From positions 1,270,564 through 1,334,563 of the forward strand of contig NZ_KB217478.1 of assembly GCF_000331305.1 (NCBI RefSeq): 64,000 nucleotides of DNA, written 5' to 3'. Below the pieces are notes generated by a model. It was not told the origin of the DNA. It saw only the letters and a list, made by a program, of their open reading frames with translations, and ran no database searches. Shown here one piece after another: positions 25,901-36,012 of the stretch. Numbering within the stretch: the first letter of the stretch is position 1; every line of letters begins with the position of its first letter. This DNA comes from Calothrix sp. PCC 7103 (GTDB taxonomy: Bacteria; Cyanobacteriota; Cyanobacteriia; Cyanobacteriales; Nostocaceae). Position numbers and translations under genes: made by a program.

Positions 25901-28639
25901 AATTTGAATGTAAATAAATTTGCTTTTGATACTTTAACAGGTAGTTTAGCAAGCGAACGTGGAAGCGGTTTAAAATTAGACGTAGTTGGAACACAAGACC
26001 GCATTGCCTTAAATTTAGATGTGAATAACCGTCCTAAAGAATTTAATATACGTTGGAAACAAGCGACAGCAACAGGAATTGCTAGGGGTGATAATTTAGA
26101 TGTTAAAGTTAATAATTTTCCACTGTTAGCTTTAAATATTTCTCCCCCTGCAAATGGATTAATTGGTAAGGGTAGTGTTGCTGGGACATTGAATGGAGAT
26201 TTTCTAGTTAATCCAAACACTTTAACAGGAAATGGAAGTATTGCAGTTGCTAATCCTCAAGTTGGAACTATTAGAGGTAATAGTTTAAGTGCAAATTTTG
26301 CTTATAATAACGGCACCTTAACTCTTGAAAATAGTATATTTAAGAAAAATAATAGTACTTATAGCTTTGCTGGCACTGTGGTTCCGAGTACTCCAATTCC
26401 TAAAATTCAAGGTAAACTGGCAGTTGCTCAAGGTAACATTCAAGACGTTTTAACAACATTACAAATCTTTGAACTGCAAGATTTCCAACGTGGTTTAACA
26501 GAACCATCATATGGCAATGCAGCAAATCTGAGTGGTACAAGTTCTGTGGGAGTGCAAAACCAAGGAGCACTTACTCAAATAAAACGTTTCTCTGAAATTC
26601 AAGCTTTACTCGATAAACAACAATCTGATAAACGTGCATCTTCACCTTTGCCCGAACTAGCAGATTTAGTAGGAACTTTCAACGGCGAAGTCACATTGGA
26701 TACTGCTTCTAGTAATGGAATCAAGGCAGACTTTAAAATTAATGGTCAAAACTTTGCTTGGGGGCGCCTGGATGACGAAGACCGTTATTTTGGCGCCCAG
26801 CAAATAATTGCTCAAGGCAGTTTTGATGATGGAATATTACGACTACAACCCCTGCGAGTCGAGTCAAAAAATCGTCTCCTCGCTTTTGTGGGTAGTATTG
26901 GCGGCAAAGAACAGTCAGGACAATTACAGGTAACAAATTTTCCTGTAAAATTTCTTAATAACTTCGTCAAGCTGCCTGTAGGGTTAACAGGAAATCTGAG
27001 CGGACGAGCAGCCATTGCTGGTAATATTCTTAACCCACAAGCTAAAGGAGATTTTTCAGTTAGCGAAGGCGCCTTAAATTCTAAAGGCGTTCAGTCTGCG
27101 AATGCCAGTTTTAGCTATAGTAATGGACGTTTAAATTTTAATAGCGAAGTTAATGTAGACAACGCAGACCCTGTTACTATTACAGGTGGCATTCCCTACC
27201 AATTTCCAACTGCGGTTCTCCCACCAGAAAATAATAAAATTGACCTTGATGTCAAAGTCAAAAATAAAGGGTTGGCAGTGATAAACTTGTTAACCAACCA
27301 AGTAAAATATGAAGATGGGCAGGGAGCAGTTGATTTAAAAGTACAAGGAACTCGTGACCAACTTATTCTGAGTGGAAATGCAAACCTTAATAAAGCTACA
27401 TTTAGCTCACCAACAATACCTGGTAATATTACTGATGTTGCAGGTCAAATAAAATTTGATTTCGACCGTATCATCATTGATAACTTACAAGGAACATTTA
27501 GCCGAGGTAGCGTTAAAGCAATTGGTGAAATTCCGATATCGGACATAACACTTCAAGTTACTAATCCTTTAACCCTTACCCTTGACCGTATCGCGTTAAA
27601 TTTGAAAAGCTTATATCAAGGTAACGTCAGTGGTGGTTTACAGCTAACTGGCTCTGCTCTCAACCCATTAATTGGTGGTAATATCGAACTTAAAAACGGT
27701 AAAGTGCTACTTGCTGAGTCAACGAACCTAAACCCGCAGCCAAACGATACATTAGAAGAATTAACAACACTGCTCAAATCACAAACATCTGAGCCAGCAG
27801 AAACAGATAAAACCGTTACACGTTTTAATAATTTACAAATCAAGCTTGGTAACAACGTTAGAATTACGCGGGCGCCGATTCTTGATTTTATAGCAACTGG
27901 CGACCTTAACGTCACAGGCACAATCAACGACCCAGTGCCAGAAGGAGTTATTAAACTCAAGGATGGAGGAGTTAATTTATTTACCACTCGCTTTAATTTA
28001 GCGCGTGGATATGAGCATACAGCAACTTTTAAAACAACGCAACCGCGAGACCCCGAACTAGATATTCAACTATTTGCAAAAGTACTCGATGTCGTTCAAA
28101 GTAGCGATTTTACCCGTAACATTACTGGACTAGCTGCATTAGAAAGTGTCCGTGTAGAAGCTAAAATTCAAGGACTTGCAAGTCAGCTAAACGAAAATCT
28201 TGAACTTACTAGTTCACCTACACGCGGTCAAAATGAACTTGTCGCATTGCTTGGAGGTGGGTTTGTAGAAACTCAAGGTCGAGGGAGCGATAGTACATTA
28301 GGATTAATTAATATTGCAGGTTCTGCTGTACTTAATAACTTTCAAAGTGCGTTTAGCGAAATTGGTACAGCATTTGGTTTGAGTGAGTTTCGCTTATTCC
28401 CAACTATTATTACCCAAGACCCAGAAGCTGGTAAAAACTACACAAGCTTAGAACTTGCCGCAGAAGCAGGTGTAGACATTTCACCAAAAGTCTCAGCATC
28501 CGCACTCAAAATATTAACAACTAATGACCCAGTTCAATGGGGTTTAAACTATCGTATCAACAAAGAAATCCGCTTCCGCACCTCCACAAATTTATTCAAT
28601 GACAACCGCGCAGTATTAGAATTTGAACGTAGGTTCTAA
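23000..28639 (+). CDS. tamB: TamB-like translocation/assembly or lipid-transfer protein
   Basis: This 1879-aa protein has one N-terminal membrane anchor (FILLTRSGIAAGISLLGLAG) and then long beta-rich repeats (for example repeated LDKGRYQA units at about 740-830) leading to a C-terminal DUF490 domain ending in NDNRAVLEFERRF. This is the AsmA/TamB family, now thought to form periplasm-spanning grooves that move lipids or help outer-membrane protein assembly. The size is typical for cyanobacteria. It is followed 19 nt later by a sensor kinase gene. The repeated LDKGRYQA and GSVDSF modules suggest internal duplication. Confidence 0.85.
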   Translation: MTNPNRDSKSKPVKAQRFWFILLTRSGIAAGISLLGLAGFGSWRLWKFVKEDLTPIASQSVTTALNRPVKLGAVQGFSFGTVKFGTSSIPATPNDPDNGTVESVDVTFDLLQLLLTRRLKLDVTLVNPILYIEQDDQGRWITTKIQPPGKNAPFKTDLDKIRFRNGNLILAPSHTKKQLSLANLNGVADLLENNQLVKYEVGGKAVNGGSVFVRGETRPRTIQHKLNLQVEDLLAEDVTTLVKLPIDLQLGKVKKADLDIEAQPQQPTLLHGNATVEGVKAAVARLPRPFVNARGSLSFDKTEVKLENVIASYGKVPLLANGTIDRKTGYNLAARVNEVSAANVQETLKLKLPVPVVASLNADLLVSGEIDSPILSGKGNTTKTAKIDKVDFDNVGAKFEFLPRLQQINFTDIQGKATLGGVLTGTGVVTIGQNPQVNFNVTAKNVPGDAIAQIYNINPDFQIGAVAATAQLSGAPGNVQTVVQWQSPNSTYPGTGETTVYSDRSFTFRNVYLNVASGKVKAAGRWANQQWQVTADTSGIPIERFVNKEQLENVNIEGVKFNGRLLASGSTAPFKIANVQSENAGIELGGGRIAIKNVKFDDQNFAAQFVANNVRLSRVLKQSAPVLQNPLAGTFQIAGNRDNITLKTIQGTGNAVLNVGGGTVGVNNIQLADGAYQAQLQINNSNVQELAQVPNIVQGRVTGNFQVAGSVDSFQLPAIQAKGTGRLNVDGGSFNATNIILDKGRYQAKVETNNVRLQRYAKVPTLVESGLNGLFDVTGTVDSFKLEDIQLSGIGKVKYAGGNVTASNIRLDKGRYQAAVNASGVQLKRINPQLEGLLVGNLQVAGAVNDISLANIAAVGKVGLSQGLAGIQQPLAADIGWNGTKLTVQRATSRDVTATGYVMVNAKNPNTPEITDLNLDVIAKNYNLLNLPTKLPNAIALAGLADFNGKITGRLPAPNLNGQVALRNLNVNKFAFDTLTGSLASERGSGLKLDVVGTQDRIALNLDVNNRPKEFNIRWKQATATGIARGDNLDVKVNNFPLLALNISPPANGLIGKGSVAGTLNGDFLVNPNTLTGNGSIAVANPQVGTIRGNSLSANFAYNNGTLTLENSIFKKNNSTYSFAGTVVPSTPIPKIQGKLAVAQGNIQDVLTTLQIFELQDFQRGLTEPSYGNAANLSGTSSVGVQNQGALTQIKRFSEIQALLDKQQSDKRASSPLPELADLVGTFNGEVTLDTASSNGIKADFKINGQNFAWGRLDDEDRYFGAQQIIAQGSFDDGILRLQPLRVESKNRLLAFVGSIGGKEQSGQLQVTNFPVKFLNNFVKLPVGLTGNLSGRAAIAGNILNPQAKGDFSVSEGALNSKGVQSANASFSYSNGRLNFNSEVNVDNADPVTITGGIPYQFPTAVLPPENNKIDLDVKVKNKGLAVINLLTNQVKYEDGQGAVDLKVQGTRDQLILSGNANLNKATFSSPTIPGNITDVAGQIKFDFDRIIIDNLQGTFSRGSVKAIGEIPISDITLQVTNPLTLTLDRIALNLKSLYQGNVSGGLQLTGSALNPLIGGNIELKNGKVLLAESTNLNPQPNDTLEELTTLLKSQTSEPAETDKTVTRFNNLQIKLGNNVRITRAPILDFIATGDLNVTGTINDPVPEGVIKLKDGGVNLFTTRFNLARGYEHTATFKTTQPRDPELDIQLFAKVLDVVQSSDFTRNITGLAALESVRVEAKIQGLASQLNENLELTSSPTRGQNELVALLGGGFVETQGRGSDSTLGLINIAGSAVLNNFQSAFSEIGTAFGLSEFRLFPTIITQDPEAGKNYTSLELAAEAGVDISPKVSASALKILTTNDPVQWGLNYRINKEIRFRTSTNLFNDNRAVLEFERRF

Positions 28640-28658
28640 AATAAAACTTTAACTAACT

Positions 28659-30074
28659 GTGCTGTGTATAAATGACCTCTTAAAGCTGGAATTATTTCAA
28701 CACCTACCTCAACATCGTCTCGACTGGGTGTGTGAGCGCGCGTCTCTTCTAGAATTAGAAGTAGGCGAAATTTTAGTTAGGGAAGGAGATGTAGGACGAG
28801 GGTTTTGTATATTATCTAGTGGTGTTATGGCTATAACTCGCCGCAGCGAAGGAGTAGAAATGCCTATAGGACAACATAAGGCGCCAGAATTTTTTGGAGA
28901 AGTCCAAGTACTTACCGATGAAGTTGTACCAGTAACACTGCGGACTTTAACTCCATGTCGGTTACATTTACTCTCACCAGAAGATTTTTTAGAATTACTT
29001 CATGAATGTCGTGATTTTGAGCGCACTGTTTTTCGAGTTGTACAACGGCGCCTCGAAGGGTTAACATCATTTATTCGTCAGCGCGAAAAAATGGCGGCAC
29101 TAGGCACATTATCTGCGGGGTTAGCGCATGAACTCAACAATCCAGCAGCAGCAGTAGTACGCACACTACAAGATATTACTCCTGCCTTATTAGAATTACA
29201 GCGGATGAATATGGTGGCAGGGCAAAACCAAATTGATGAAGAACATACTCAAGAATGGCTCTCGGCGCGTGATGATGGTTATGATGCAATTCTTAACTCA
29301 CATATTGATATTAATACAATAGCTGAACGTGAAGAAGAACTTCTCGAATGGCTCGAAGATTACGGAGTTGAGCAACCTTGGAAACTTGCTGAACCGTTAG
29401 CAGCAAGTGGAGTTGAAATTAGTACACTCAATAAATTAATTGAAAGATGGCGCCAACATCCAACCGAGCTTCGAGATATGGGAATACGTTGGTTAGCGCT
29501 ATCATTCGATGTAATGTCCATGATAAATAGCGGACTCAAAGGTGCCAAGCGTATTTCTGAACTAGTACAAGTCATGAAATCATACTCGCATATGGATGAA
29601 GGCGCCGTTCAACAAGTAGATATACACGAAGGATTAGAAGATACGCTACGGTTATATGCCCATAAACTAAAGCATGGAATTCAAATTCGCCGTAACTATA
29701 ACTCTAAAATTCCAAAAATCATGGCTTACGGCAGTGAACTCAACCAAGTTTGGACGAATCTAATTGAAAACGCCATAGATGCAATTACCGTTAAAGGTGT
29801 TATAGAAATAACAACAAAATGTACTAATGAAAAAATTCAAATCGAAATAACCGACTCAGGTTTAGGCATCCCCCAAGAAATACAATCACGTATATTCGAG
29901 CCATTTTTTACCACAAAATCTATAGGTAAAGGTTCTGGGCTAGGGTTAGAAATGATAAGACGTATTATCGAAAACCGTCATTGTGGTAGCATCACCTTTA
30001 CCTCAAAACCTGGAGAAACACGTTTCACCGTTTCTTTGCCTATCTCTACACCTACAACATCGGCACCGTTCTAA
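28659..30074 (+). CDS. Histidine kinase with N-terminal cyclic-nucleotide-binding domain
   Basis: The 471-aa protein starts with a cNMP-binding (CRP-like) beta barrel (VGEILVREGDVGRGFCILSS, then GEVQVLTDEVVPVTL), followed by a histidine kinase: HisKA with GLAHELNNPAAAV and HATPase motifs NLIENAIDAI, DSGLGIP and GSGLGLEM. GTG at 28659 is the start, 19 nt after the TamB-like stop. The usual Arg of the cAMP-binding cassette is not obvious. It may be a cytosolic kinase responding to a small molecule; partner unknown. Confidence 0.85.
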   Translation: MLCINDLLKLELFQHLPQHRLDWVCERASLLELEVGEILVREGDVGRGFCILSSGVMAITRRSEGVEMPIGQHKAPEFFGEVQVLTDEVVPVTLRTLTPCRLHLLSPEDFLELLHECRDFERTVFRVVQRRLEGLTSFIRQREKMAALGTLSAGLAHELNNPAAAVVRTLQDITPALLELQRMNMVAGQNQIDEEHTQEWLSARDDGYDAILNSHIDINTIAEREEELLEWLEDYGVEQPWKLAEPLAASGVEISTLNKLIERWRQHPTELRDMGIRWLALSFDVMSMINSGLKGAKRISELVQVMKSYSHMDEGAVQQVDIHEGLEDTLRLYAHKLKHGIQIRRNYNSKIPKIMAYGSELNQVWTNLIENAIDAITVKGVIEITTKCTNEKIQIEITDSGLGIPQEIQSRIFEPFFTTKSIGKGSGLGLEMIRRIIENRHCGSITFTSKPGETRFTVSLPISTPTTSAPF

Positions 30075-30212
30075 ACGGTTACTTAATAATTAATAATCAA
30101 TTAAGAAATTATATGTCAGGAGAAAACTAGTTATTGTTAGTTAGACGCATAAAATTGGGAATAATAGGCAAACAAGAGACGAACAATAGTTTATTCAGGA
30201 ATATCAGAGACG

Positions 30213-33200
30213 ATGATACTATCTGGTTATCAAATTGGGGAGCAAATCTATGCAGGGACAAGAACCCTCGTTTATCGTGGGGTGAGACAACAAGACCAAA
30301 AGCCTGTTGTTATCAAGCTACTACGGCGTGATTATCCTTCCGTTAGCGAATTAGTGCAATTTCGCAACCAATACACCATCACCAAAAATCTTGATAATGA
30401 AGGCATTGTTAGAACTTACAGCTTAGAGAATTACCAAAATAGCTATGCATTGGTAATGGAAGACTTTGGTGGTATTTCTCTTAAACAGTATACGAGCGCA
30501 ACACCTATAAGCTTGGCTGATTTTTTCCCTATTGCTTTACAAATCGTTACCATTTTAAATAATTTATATCACCATAGAATTATTCACAAGGATATTAAAC
30601 CTGCCAATATCCTAATAAATCCAACTACAAAACAAGTAAAGCTAATTGACTTTAGCATAGCTTCTTTACTTTCAAGAGAAACACAAACTCCTAGTTGTCC
30701 TGACGTTTTAGAAGGAACCCTTGCATATATATCCCCCGAACAAACGGGGAGAATGAATCGGTTAGTAGATTGGCGTAGTGATTTTTACTCATTAGGTGCT
30801 AGTTTCTACGAGCTACTAACTGGGCAATTACCGTTTACAACTAACGACCTAATGGAGTTAGTGTATTGTCATCTAGCAAAGCAGCCTCCACAAGCTACTA
30901 CAATTAATACAGAGATTCCTATTGTTATCTCTAACATTGTAGCCAAACTGATGGCGAAAAATGCAGAAGACCGCTATCAAAGCGCTTTGGGGTTAAAGCA
31001 CGATTTAGAGCAAGCGTATTCAATATATAAAGAGACAGGAGAATTTACAAATTTTGAGTTAGGAAAGCGAGATATTCCTGACCGCTTTACCATTCCAGAA
31101 AAACTGTATGGTCGTGAATCTGAAATAAAAACGTTGCTAACCGCCTTTGACCGTATAGCAAAACCATTTACTCAACTCAATCGGTCGGAAATGATATTAG
31201 TAGCGGGTTATTCTGGAGTTGGAAAAACGGCTATAATTAATGAAATTCACAGACCAATTGTACAGAAAAAAGGTTATTTCATTAAAGGTAAATATGACCA
31301 GTTCCAACGCAATATTCCTCTTTCTGGATTTGTACAAGCATTTCGTGATTTAATGCAGCAACTATTGAGTGAAAAAGATGCTCAATTGGACTCATGGAAA
31401 AACAAAATTTTGGCAGAGCTAGGTGAGCAGAGCCAAGTAATTATAGAGGTAATTCCAGAACTTGAAGAAATTGTTGGTAAACAACCTCCTGTTACAGAGC
31501 TTTTTGGAAGTGCAGCTGCAAATCGTTTTAATTTACTATTCCAAAAGTTTTTGCAAGTATTTACAGCAAAAGAACATCCGTTAGTAATTTTTATTGATGA
31601 CTTACAGTGGGCTGACTCTGCATCGTTAAAATTAATCGAATTAGTGATGCAAAGTAATACACAGTATTTATTATTAATTGGCGCATATCGAGATAATGAA
31701 GTGGCGCCTGCACATCCATTAATGTTAACACTTGATAAAATAGAGAAAGATAAAGGTGTAATCAATACAATTGAACTGAAGCCACTTTCGTTAACTGATT
31801 TAAACTGCTTAGTTGCAGATGCTTTAAATTGCTCGTCAGATGCAGCAATTTCATTAACTGAATTAATTTATCAAAAAACCAAAGGGAATCCTTTCTTTAG
31901 CAATCAACTACTCAAGTCATTATACGAAGATGGATTAATATATTTTAATCATGAAAAGCTGCATTGGGAATGTAGACTTTCACAAATCAAAGAATTAGTG
32001 CTTAACGATGATGTAGTTGATTTTATGGTAAATCAATTACAAAAGTTACCATTAACTACTCAAGAAATTTTAAAATCGGCAGCTTGTATTGGGAATCAGT
32101 TTGACTTAAAGACTCTAGCAATAATCAATGATAAATCCCCAGCAGAAATAGGCGCCGAATTATGGAAAGCATTGCAAGAAGGATTTGTAATTCCCACAAA
32201 TGAAGTATATAAGTTTTATCAAGATGATAGCATTGATAGTACTGATGATAATAAATTAGGCGCCTTAAACGGGCACTATAAATTTCTCCATGACCGTGTA
32301 CAACAAGCAGCTTACTTGCTCATTCCTGAAGAGCAGAAAAAGTCAACGCACTTAAATATTGGTCAGCTTCTACTGAATAATACACCCAGAGAAAAGTACG
32401 AAGAGACAATTTTTGATATTGTTAACCAGTTGAATTATGGTGTTGACTTAATCAAGAGTCAAGAGCAGCTTAATCAACTAGCACATTTAAACTTAATTGC
32501 CGGACGTAAAGCCAAAACTTCTACTGCTTATAATGCAGCAAGTCAGTATTTAGATTTCGCGCTAAAGATAATATCCACAGATAGTTGGCAAAGTCAATAT
32601 AGCCTCACACTAGCTTTATACGAAAATGCTTGTGATGCAGCTTACCTGTGTGGTGACTATGAAAAAATGGAACAGTTAGCGCAAAAAGTTGTTGACAACG
32701 GCGCCAGTCTTCTAGATAAAATTGGAACTTACGAAATACAAATTCAAGGTAATATTGTCCAGAACAAACTTACCAATGCCTTAAAAATTGCTATTGAGCT
32801 TCTCAAAAACATAGGCATTGAGCTTCCCCATACCCCATCTCAATTAGATATTCAACAAGCATTTCAAACAACCGCAGAAAAGCTAGCAGATAAAAAAATA
32901 GCTGATTTAATTCACTTGCCAGAAATGACTGACCCAAATATTTTAGCTGCCATGCGTATTTTATCAAGCATGTTTACTGCTGCTTATATGGGGCGCCCTG
33001 AATTTGTACCATTAGTCAGCTTAAAAATGGTTGACTTATCAATCCAATACGGCAATACAGGACTTTCAGCAAATGGTTATTGCACTTACGGTTTTCTTTT
33101 ATGTAGTGTAGTTGGTGATATAAATGCAGGTTGCGAATTTGGAGAATTATCTTTAAATGTATTATCTAAAACAAATGCCACTTCATTACAAGCAACAATT

Positions 33201-35633
33201 TTACTTCCTTATAATAGTTTTATTGGGCTATGGAAAAATCATGCGAATAACTTTTTGAACCCTTTGAAGGAAGTTTATAAGATTGCATTAGAAACTGGTG
33301 ACTTGGAATTTGCAGCTTATGCATTAAACAATTATTCTTATTTAGCATACTTAACAGGTCAAGAGCTAGGAATTCTTGAAGATGAAATAGGTATATATTG
33401 TGAAAATGTTAATCATATGAAGCATCCGATGACATTACATTCTCTAACGATTTGGCAACAGACTATTCTAAACTTAGCAAAGAAAAGTGAAAATGTTTGT
33501 GTCTTATTAGGTGATGCTTATAATGAAGACATCATGTTGCCAAAACATTATGAGCAAAATTATGTAATGGCAATAGCAATTGTATATTTTAATAAAGTAT
33601 TTCTGAATTATTTGTTTCATGATATTTCATTAGCTTTATCAAATTTGATGGAAGTGGAGAACAGATTATCTAGTTTGACTGGCTCACTAATTGTACCTAA
33701 TTTTTATTTATATGATTCACTAGTAAGATTAGCATATTTTAGCGAAATTACATCTATAGAACAAAATAATTTTTTAGCAAAAATAGACTTTAACCAAGAA
33801 AAAATGAAGCATTGGGCAAACCATGCTCCAATGAATTTTTTAAACAAATACTACCTGGTAGAAGCTGAAAGATATCGGGTATTGGGTGAAAAAATGACTG
33901 CGATGGAATATTATGACAAAGCGATTGCACTTGCCAAGGAGAATAAATATATACAAGAAGAGGCTCTTGCAAATGAACTTGCAGCAAAATTTTATCTTGA
34001 CTGGGATAAGCAAACTATTGCTCAAGCATATATGGTTAATTCCTATTACTGCTACGCGCGATGGGGAGCGTTAGCAAAAGTCAGCGATTTAGAAACACGT
34101 TATCCAGAGCTACTTGTTTCAACAAGGCAGCAAGAGAGAATTAATATTAATTTTAATCCCACAGAAACAATATCTGTAAATAGTACAGAAAAAACTGTTA
34201 CTGGCAGTACTAAAGTTTTGGGTTCCTTAGATTTATCAAGCTTTGTTAAAGCTTCACAAGCAATTAGCAGTGAGATAGAGCTTGATAAGTTGCTTGTGAA
34301 ATTAATGCAAATTTTGCTTGAAAATGCTGGCGCCACAAAAGCTGTTTTAATTCTATCTAAATCTGATAAGTTAGTAATCGAGGCAACAAGTATATCTACA
34401 TCAACCACAAAAGTATTGCAATCAATACCAGTAGATGAAAGTCAAGATGTCCCTATTAGCTTAATTAACTATGTATCACGTACACGAAAAAGTTTAATTT
34501 TAAATGATGCCGTCACAGAAATGGAAAGCTTAAAATATGATTTAAAACAAATAGACTCATATATATTTAAATCTAAACCCAAAAGTTTGTTGTGCAATCC
34601 AATTCTAAATAAAGGTAAATTAATTGGTATTCTTTATCTAGAAAATAACCTTAATATTGGGACATTTCCCAAGGATAGATTAGATAGCATAAATCTACTT
34701 TGCTCTCAAGCTGCTATCTCCTTAGAAAATGCTAATCTGTACCAGCAGTCTCAAGACTATGCTCAACAGTTAAAGCACTCCTTTGACAACCTCAAACAGG
34801 CACAGCTACAGTTAATACAAAGCGAAAAAATGTCCGCACTTGGTAACTTAGTCTCAGGTATAGGACACGAAATTAATAACCCTGTTGGTTTTCTTGCTGG
34901 TAATATACAGCCAACACGCGAGTATGTTCAAGATTTATTAACACTTATAGACTTATATCAAGAACATTATCCTAACCCAGTTGCAGAAATTACAAAAGAA
35001 ATTAAAGCTAGAGATATAGAATTTATTAAACAAGATTTGCCTAAAGTCATATCTTCCATGCGACAAGCAGTTGACCGCATTTACGATATAAGTATTAGTC
35101 TGCGTACTTTTTCGAGGGCAGATACTGACAAGAAAATTCTTTTTAACATTCACGAGGGTATAGATAGCACCCTCATGATTCTCAAACACCGTTTGAAAGC
35201 ATCAAGTATTCGTCCCGAAATAGAAGTTGTAAGAAGTTATGATGATTTGCCGCAAATTAAGTGTTTTCCTGGACAACTTAACCAAGTGTTTATGAATTTG
35301 CTTGCTAATGCTATTGATGCTTTAGACGAATCTAGCCTTGGGCATAGCTATAATGAAATAATACTTAGCCCTAACCGCATTACAATCACTACGAAAATAA
35401 GTGATACTAAACAAGAGGTGATTATAAGTATTCAGGATAATGGACCAGGAATGACACCAGAAGTTAAGGCTCAAATATTTGACCATCTATTTACAACTAA
35501 ACCTGTTGGGCAAGGAACAGGGTTAGGACTAGCAATTGCTTATCAAATTATTGTGGAAAAACATTGTGGAAAAATAGAGGTAAAATCGGCGCCAGGTCAA
35601 GGTGCTTGTTTTCAGATCATAATTCCTGTTTAA
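30213..35633 (+). CDS. hstK: HstK-type hybrid Ser/Thr and His kinase
   Basis: The 1806-aa protein begins with a Ser/Thr kinase domain (HKDIKPANILINP, then LIDFSIASLL in the DFG position, and an APE-like YISPEQTGR). An AAA-type ATPase follows with Walker A AGYSGVGKT (about residue 335), then a long helical region, a GAF domain (about 1350-1510) and a histidine kinase (ALGNLVSGIGHEINNPVG, then NAIDALDE, GPGMTPEV, GTGLGLAI). This is the HstK layout of Nostoc-type cyanobacteria. It follows a cyclic-nucleotide histidine kinase by 138 bp and ends in a pair of REP-like hairpins. Confidence 0.88.
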   Translation: MILSGYQIGEQIYAGTRTLVYRGVRQQDQKPVVIKLLRRDYPSVSELVQFRNQYTITKNLDNEGIVRTYSLENYQNSYALVMEDFGGISLKQYTSATPISLADFFPIALQIVTILNNLYHHRIIHKDIKPANILINPTTKQVKLIDFSIASLLSRETQTPSCPDVLEGTLAYISPEQTGRMNRLVDWRSDFYSLGASFYELLTGQLPFTTNDLMELVYCHLAKQPPQATTINTEIPIVISNIVAKLMAKNAEDRYQSALGLKHDLEQAYSIYKETGEFTNFELGKRDIPDRFTIPEKLYGRESEIKTLLTAFDRIAKPFTQLNRSEMILVAGYSGVGKTAIINEIHRPIVQKKGYFIKGKYDQFQRNIPLSGFVQAFRDLMQQLLSEKDAQLDSWKNKILAELGEQSQVIIEVIPELEEIVGKQPPVTELFGSAAANRFNLLFQKFLQVFTAKEHPLVIFIDDLQWADSASLKLIELVMQSNTQYLLLIGAYRDNEVAPAHPLMLTLDKIEKDKGVINTIELKPLSLTDLNCLVADALNCSSDAAISLTELIYQKTKGNPFFSNQLLKSLYEDGLIYFNHEKLHWECRLSQIKELVLNDDVVDFMVNQLQKLPLTTQEILKSAACIGNQFDLKTLAIINDKSPAEIGAELWKALQEGFVIPTNEVYKFYQDDSIDSTDDNKLGALNGHYKFLHDRVQQAAYLLIPEEQKKSTHLNIGQLLLNNTPREKYEETIFDIVNQLNYGVDLIKSQEQLNQLAHLNLIAGRKAKTSTAYNAASQYLDFALKIISTDSWQSQYSLTLALYENACDAAYLCGDYEKMEQLAQKVVDNGASLLDKIGTYEIQIQGNIVQNKLTNALKIAIELLKNIGIELPHTPSQLDIQQAFQTTAEKLADKKIADLIHLPEMTDPNILAAMRILSSMFTAAYMGRPEFVPLVSLKMVDLSIQYGNTGLSANGYCTYGFLLCSVVGDINAGCEFGELSLNVLSKTNATSLQATILLPYNSFIGLWKNHANNFLNPLKEVYKIALETGDLEFAAYALNNYSYLAYLTGQELGILEDEIGIYCENVNHMKHPMTLHSLTIWQQTILNLAKKSENVCVLLGDAYNEDIMLPKHYEQNYVMAIAIVYFNKVFLNYLFHDISLALSNLMEVENRLSSLTGSLIVPNFYLYDSLVRLAYFSEITSIEQNNFLAKIDFNQEKMKHWANHAPMNFLNKYYLVEAERYRVLGEKMTAMEYYDKAIALAKENKYIQEEALANELAAKFYLDWDKQTIAQAYMVNSYYCYARWGALAKVSDLETRYPELLVSTRQQERININFNPTETISVNSTEKTVTGSTKVLGSLDLSSFVKASQAISSEIELDKLLVKLMQILLENAGATKAVLILSKSDKLVIEATSISTSTTKVLQSIPVDESQDVPISLINYVSRTRKSLILNDAVTEMESLKYDLKQIDSYIFKSKPKSLLCNPILNKGKLIGILYLENNLNIGTFPKDRLDSINLLCSQAAISLENANLYQQSQDYAQQLKHSFDNLKQAQLQLIQSEKMSALGNLVSGIGHEINNPVGFLAGNIQPTREYVQDLLTLIDLYQEHYPNPVAEITKEIKARDIEFIKQDLPKVISSMRQAVDRIYDISISLRTFSRADTDKKILFNIHEGIDSTLMILKHRLKASSIRPEIEVVRSYDDLPQIKCFPGQLNQVFMNLLANAIDALDESSLGHSYNEIILSPNRITITTKISDTKQEVIISIQDNGPGMTPEVKAQIFDHLFTTKPVGQGTGLGLAIAYQIIVEKHCGKIEVKSAPGQGACFQIIIPV

Positions 35634-36012
35634 GGGTTTCCACTTACTTCTTGTGGAGCAGGCATCCCTGCCTGCCTTATTATAATGGAACGGGCAAGGA
35701 TGCCCATTCCACAACATTGTTAATTTATTTTTTGGAAGTGCTTTAACTTACGTAAGTAAATTTACTATTAATTTGTGGGCAAAAGTTTGTAAAATTTTAT
35801 GCTGAACTTATATATAATGATAAAAACTTTAAAACAATTTAATACTTTTTATTTATTTAGTTCATACGATTGAGAAATAGCATTTACGCTGAAAATATTC
35901 CTAAAATTGCTCAAAAATTGCTTGATATCGCTTTATCTATCACAAGCATTTCAATTGAATTGAAAACAGTCGAAATGTTGTTAATAAAAATATCAAAACA
36001 AAACATCATCAT
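35634..36012. other. 379-bp region with paired REP-like hairpins
   Basis: TTGTGGAGCAGGCATCCCTG at 35651-35670 and TGGAACGGGCAAGGATGCCC at 35686-35705 are two copies of the REP-like family 10 nt apart, the first 18 nt after the HstK stop, so they probably end its transcript. The rest is AT-rich. A short ORF overlapping the ThDP gene start has no support. Confidence 0.55.
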
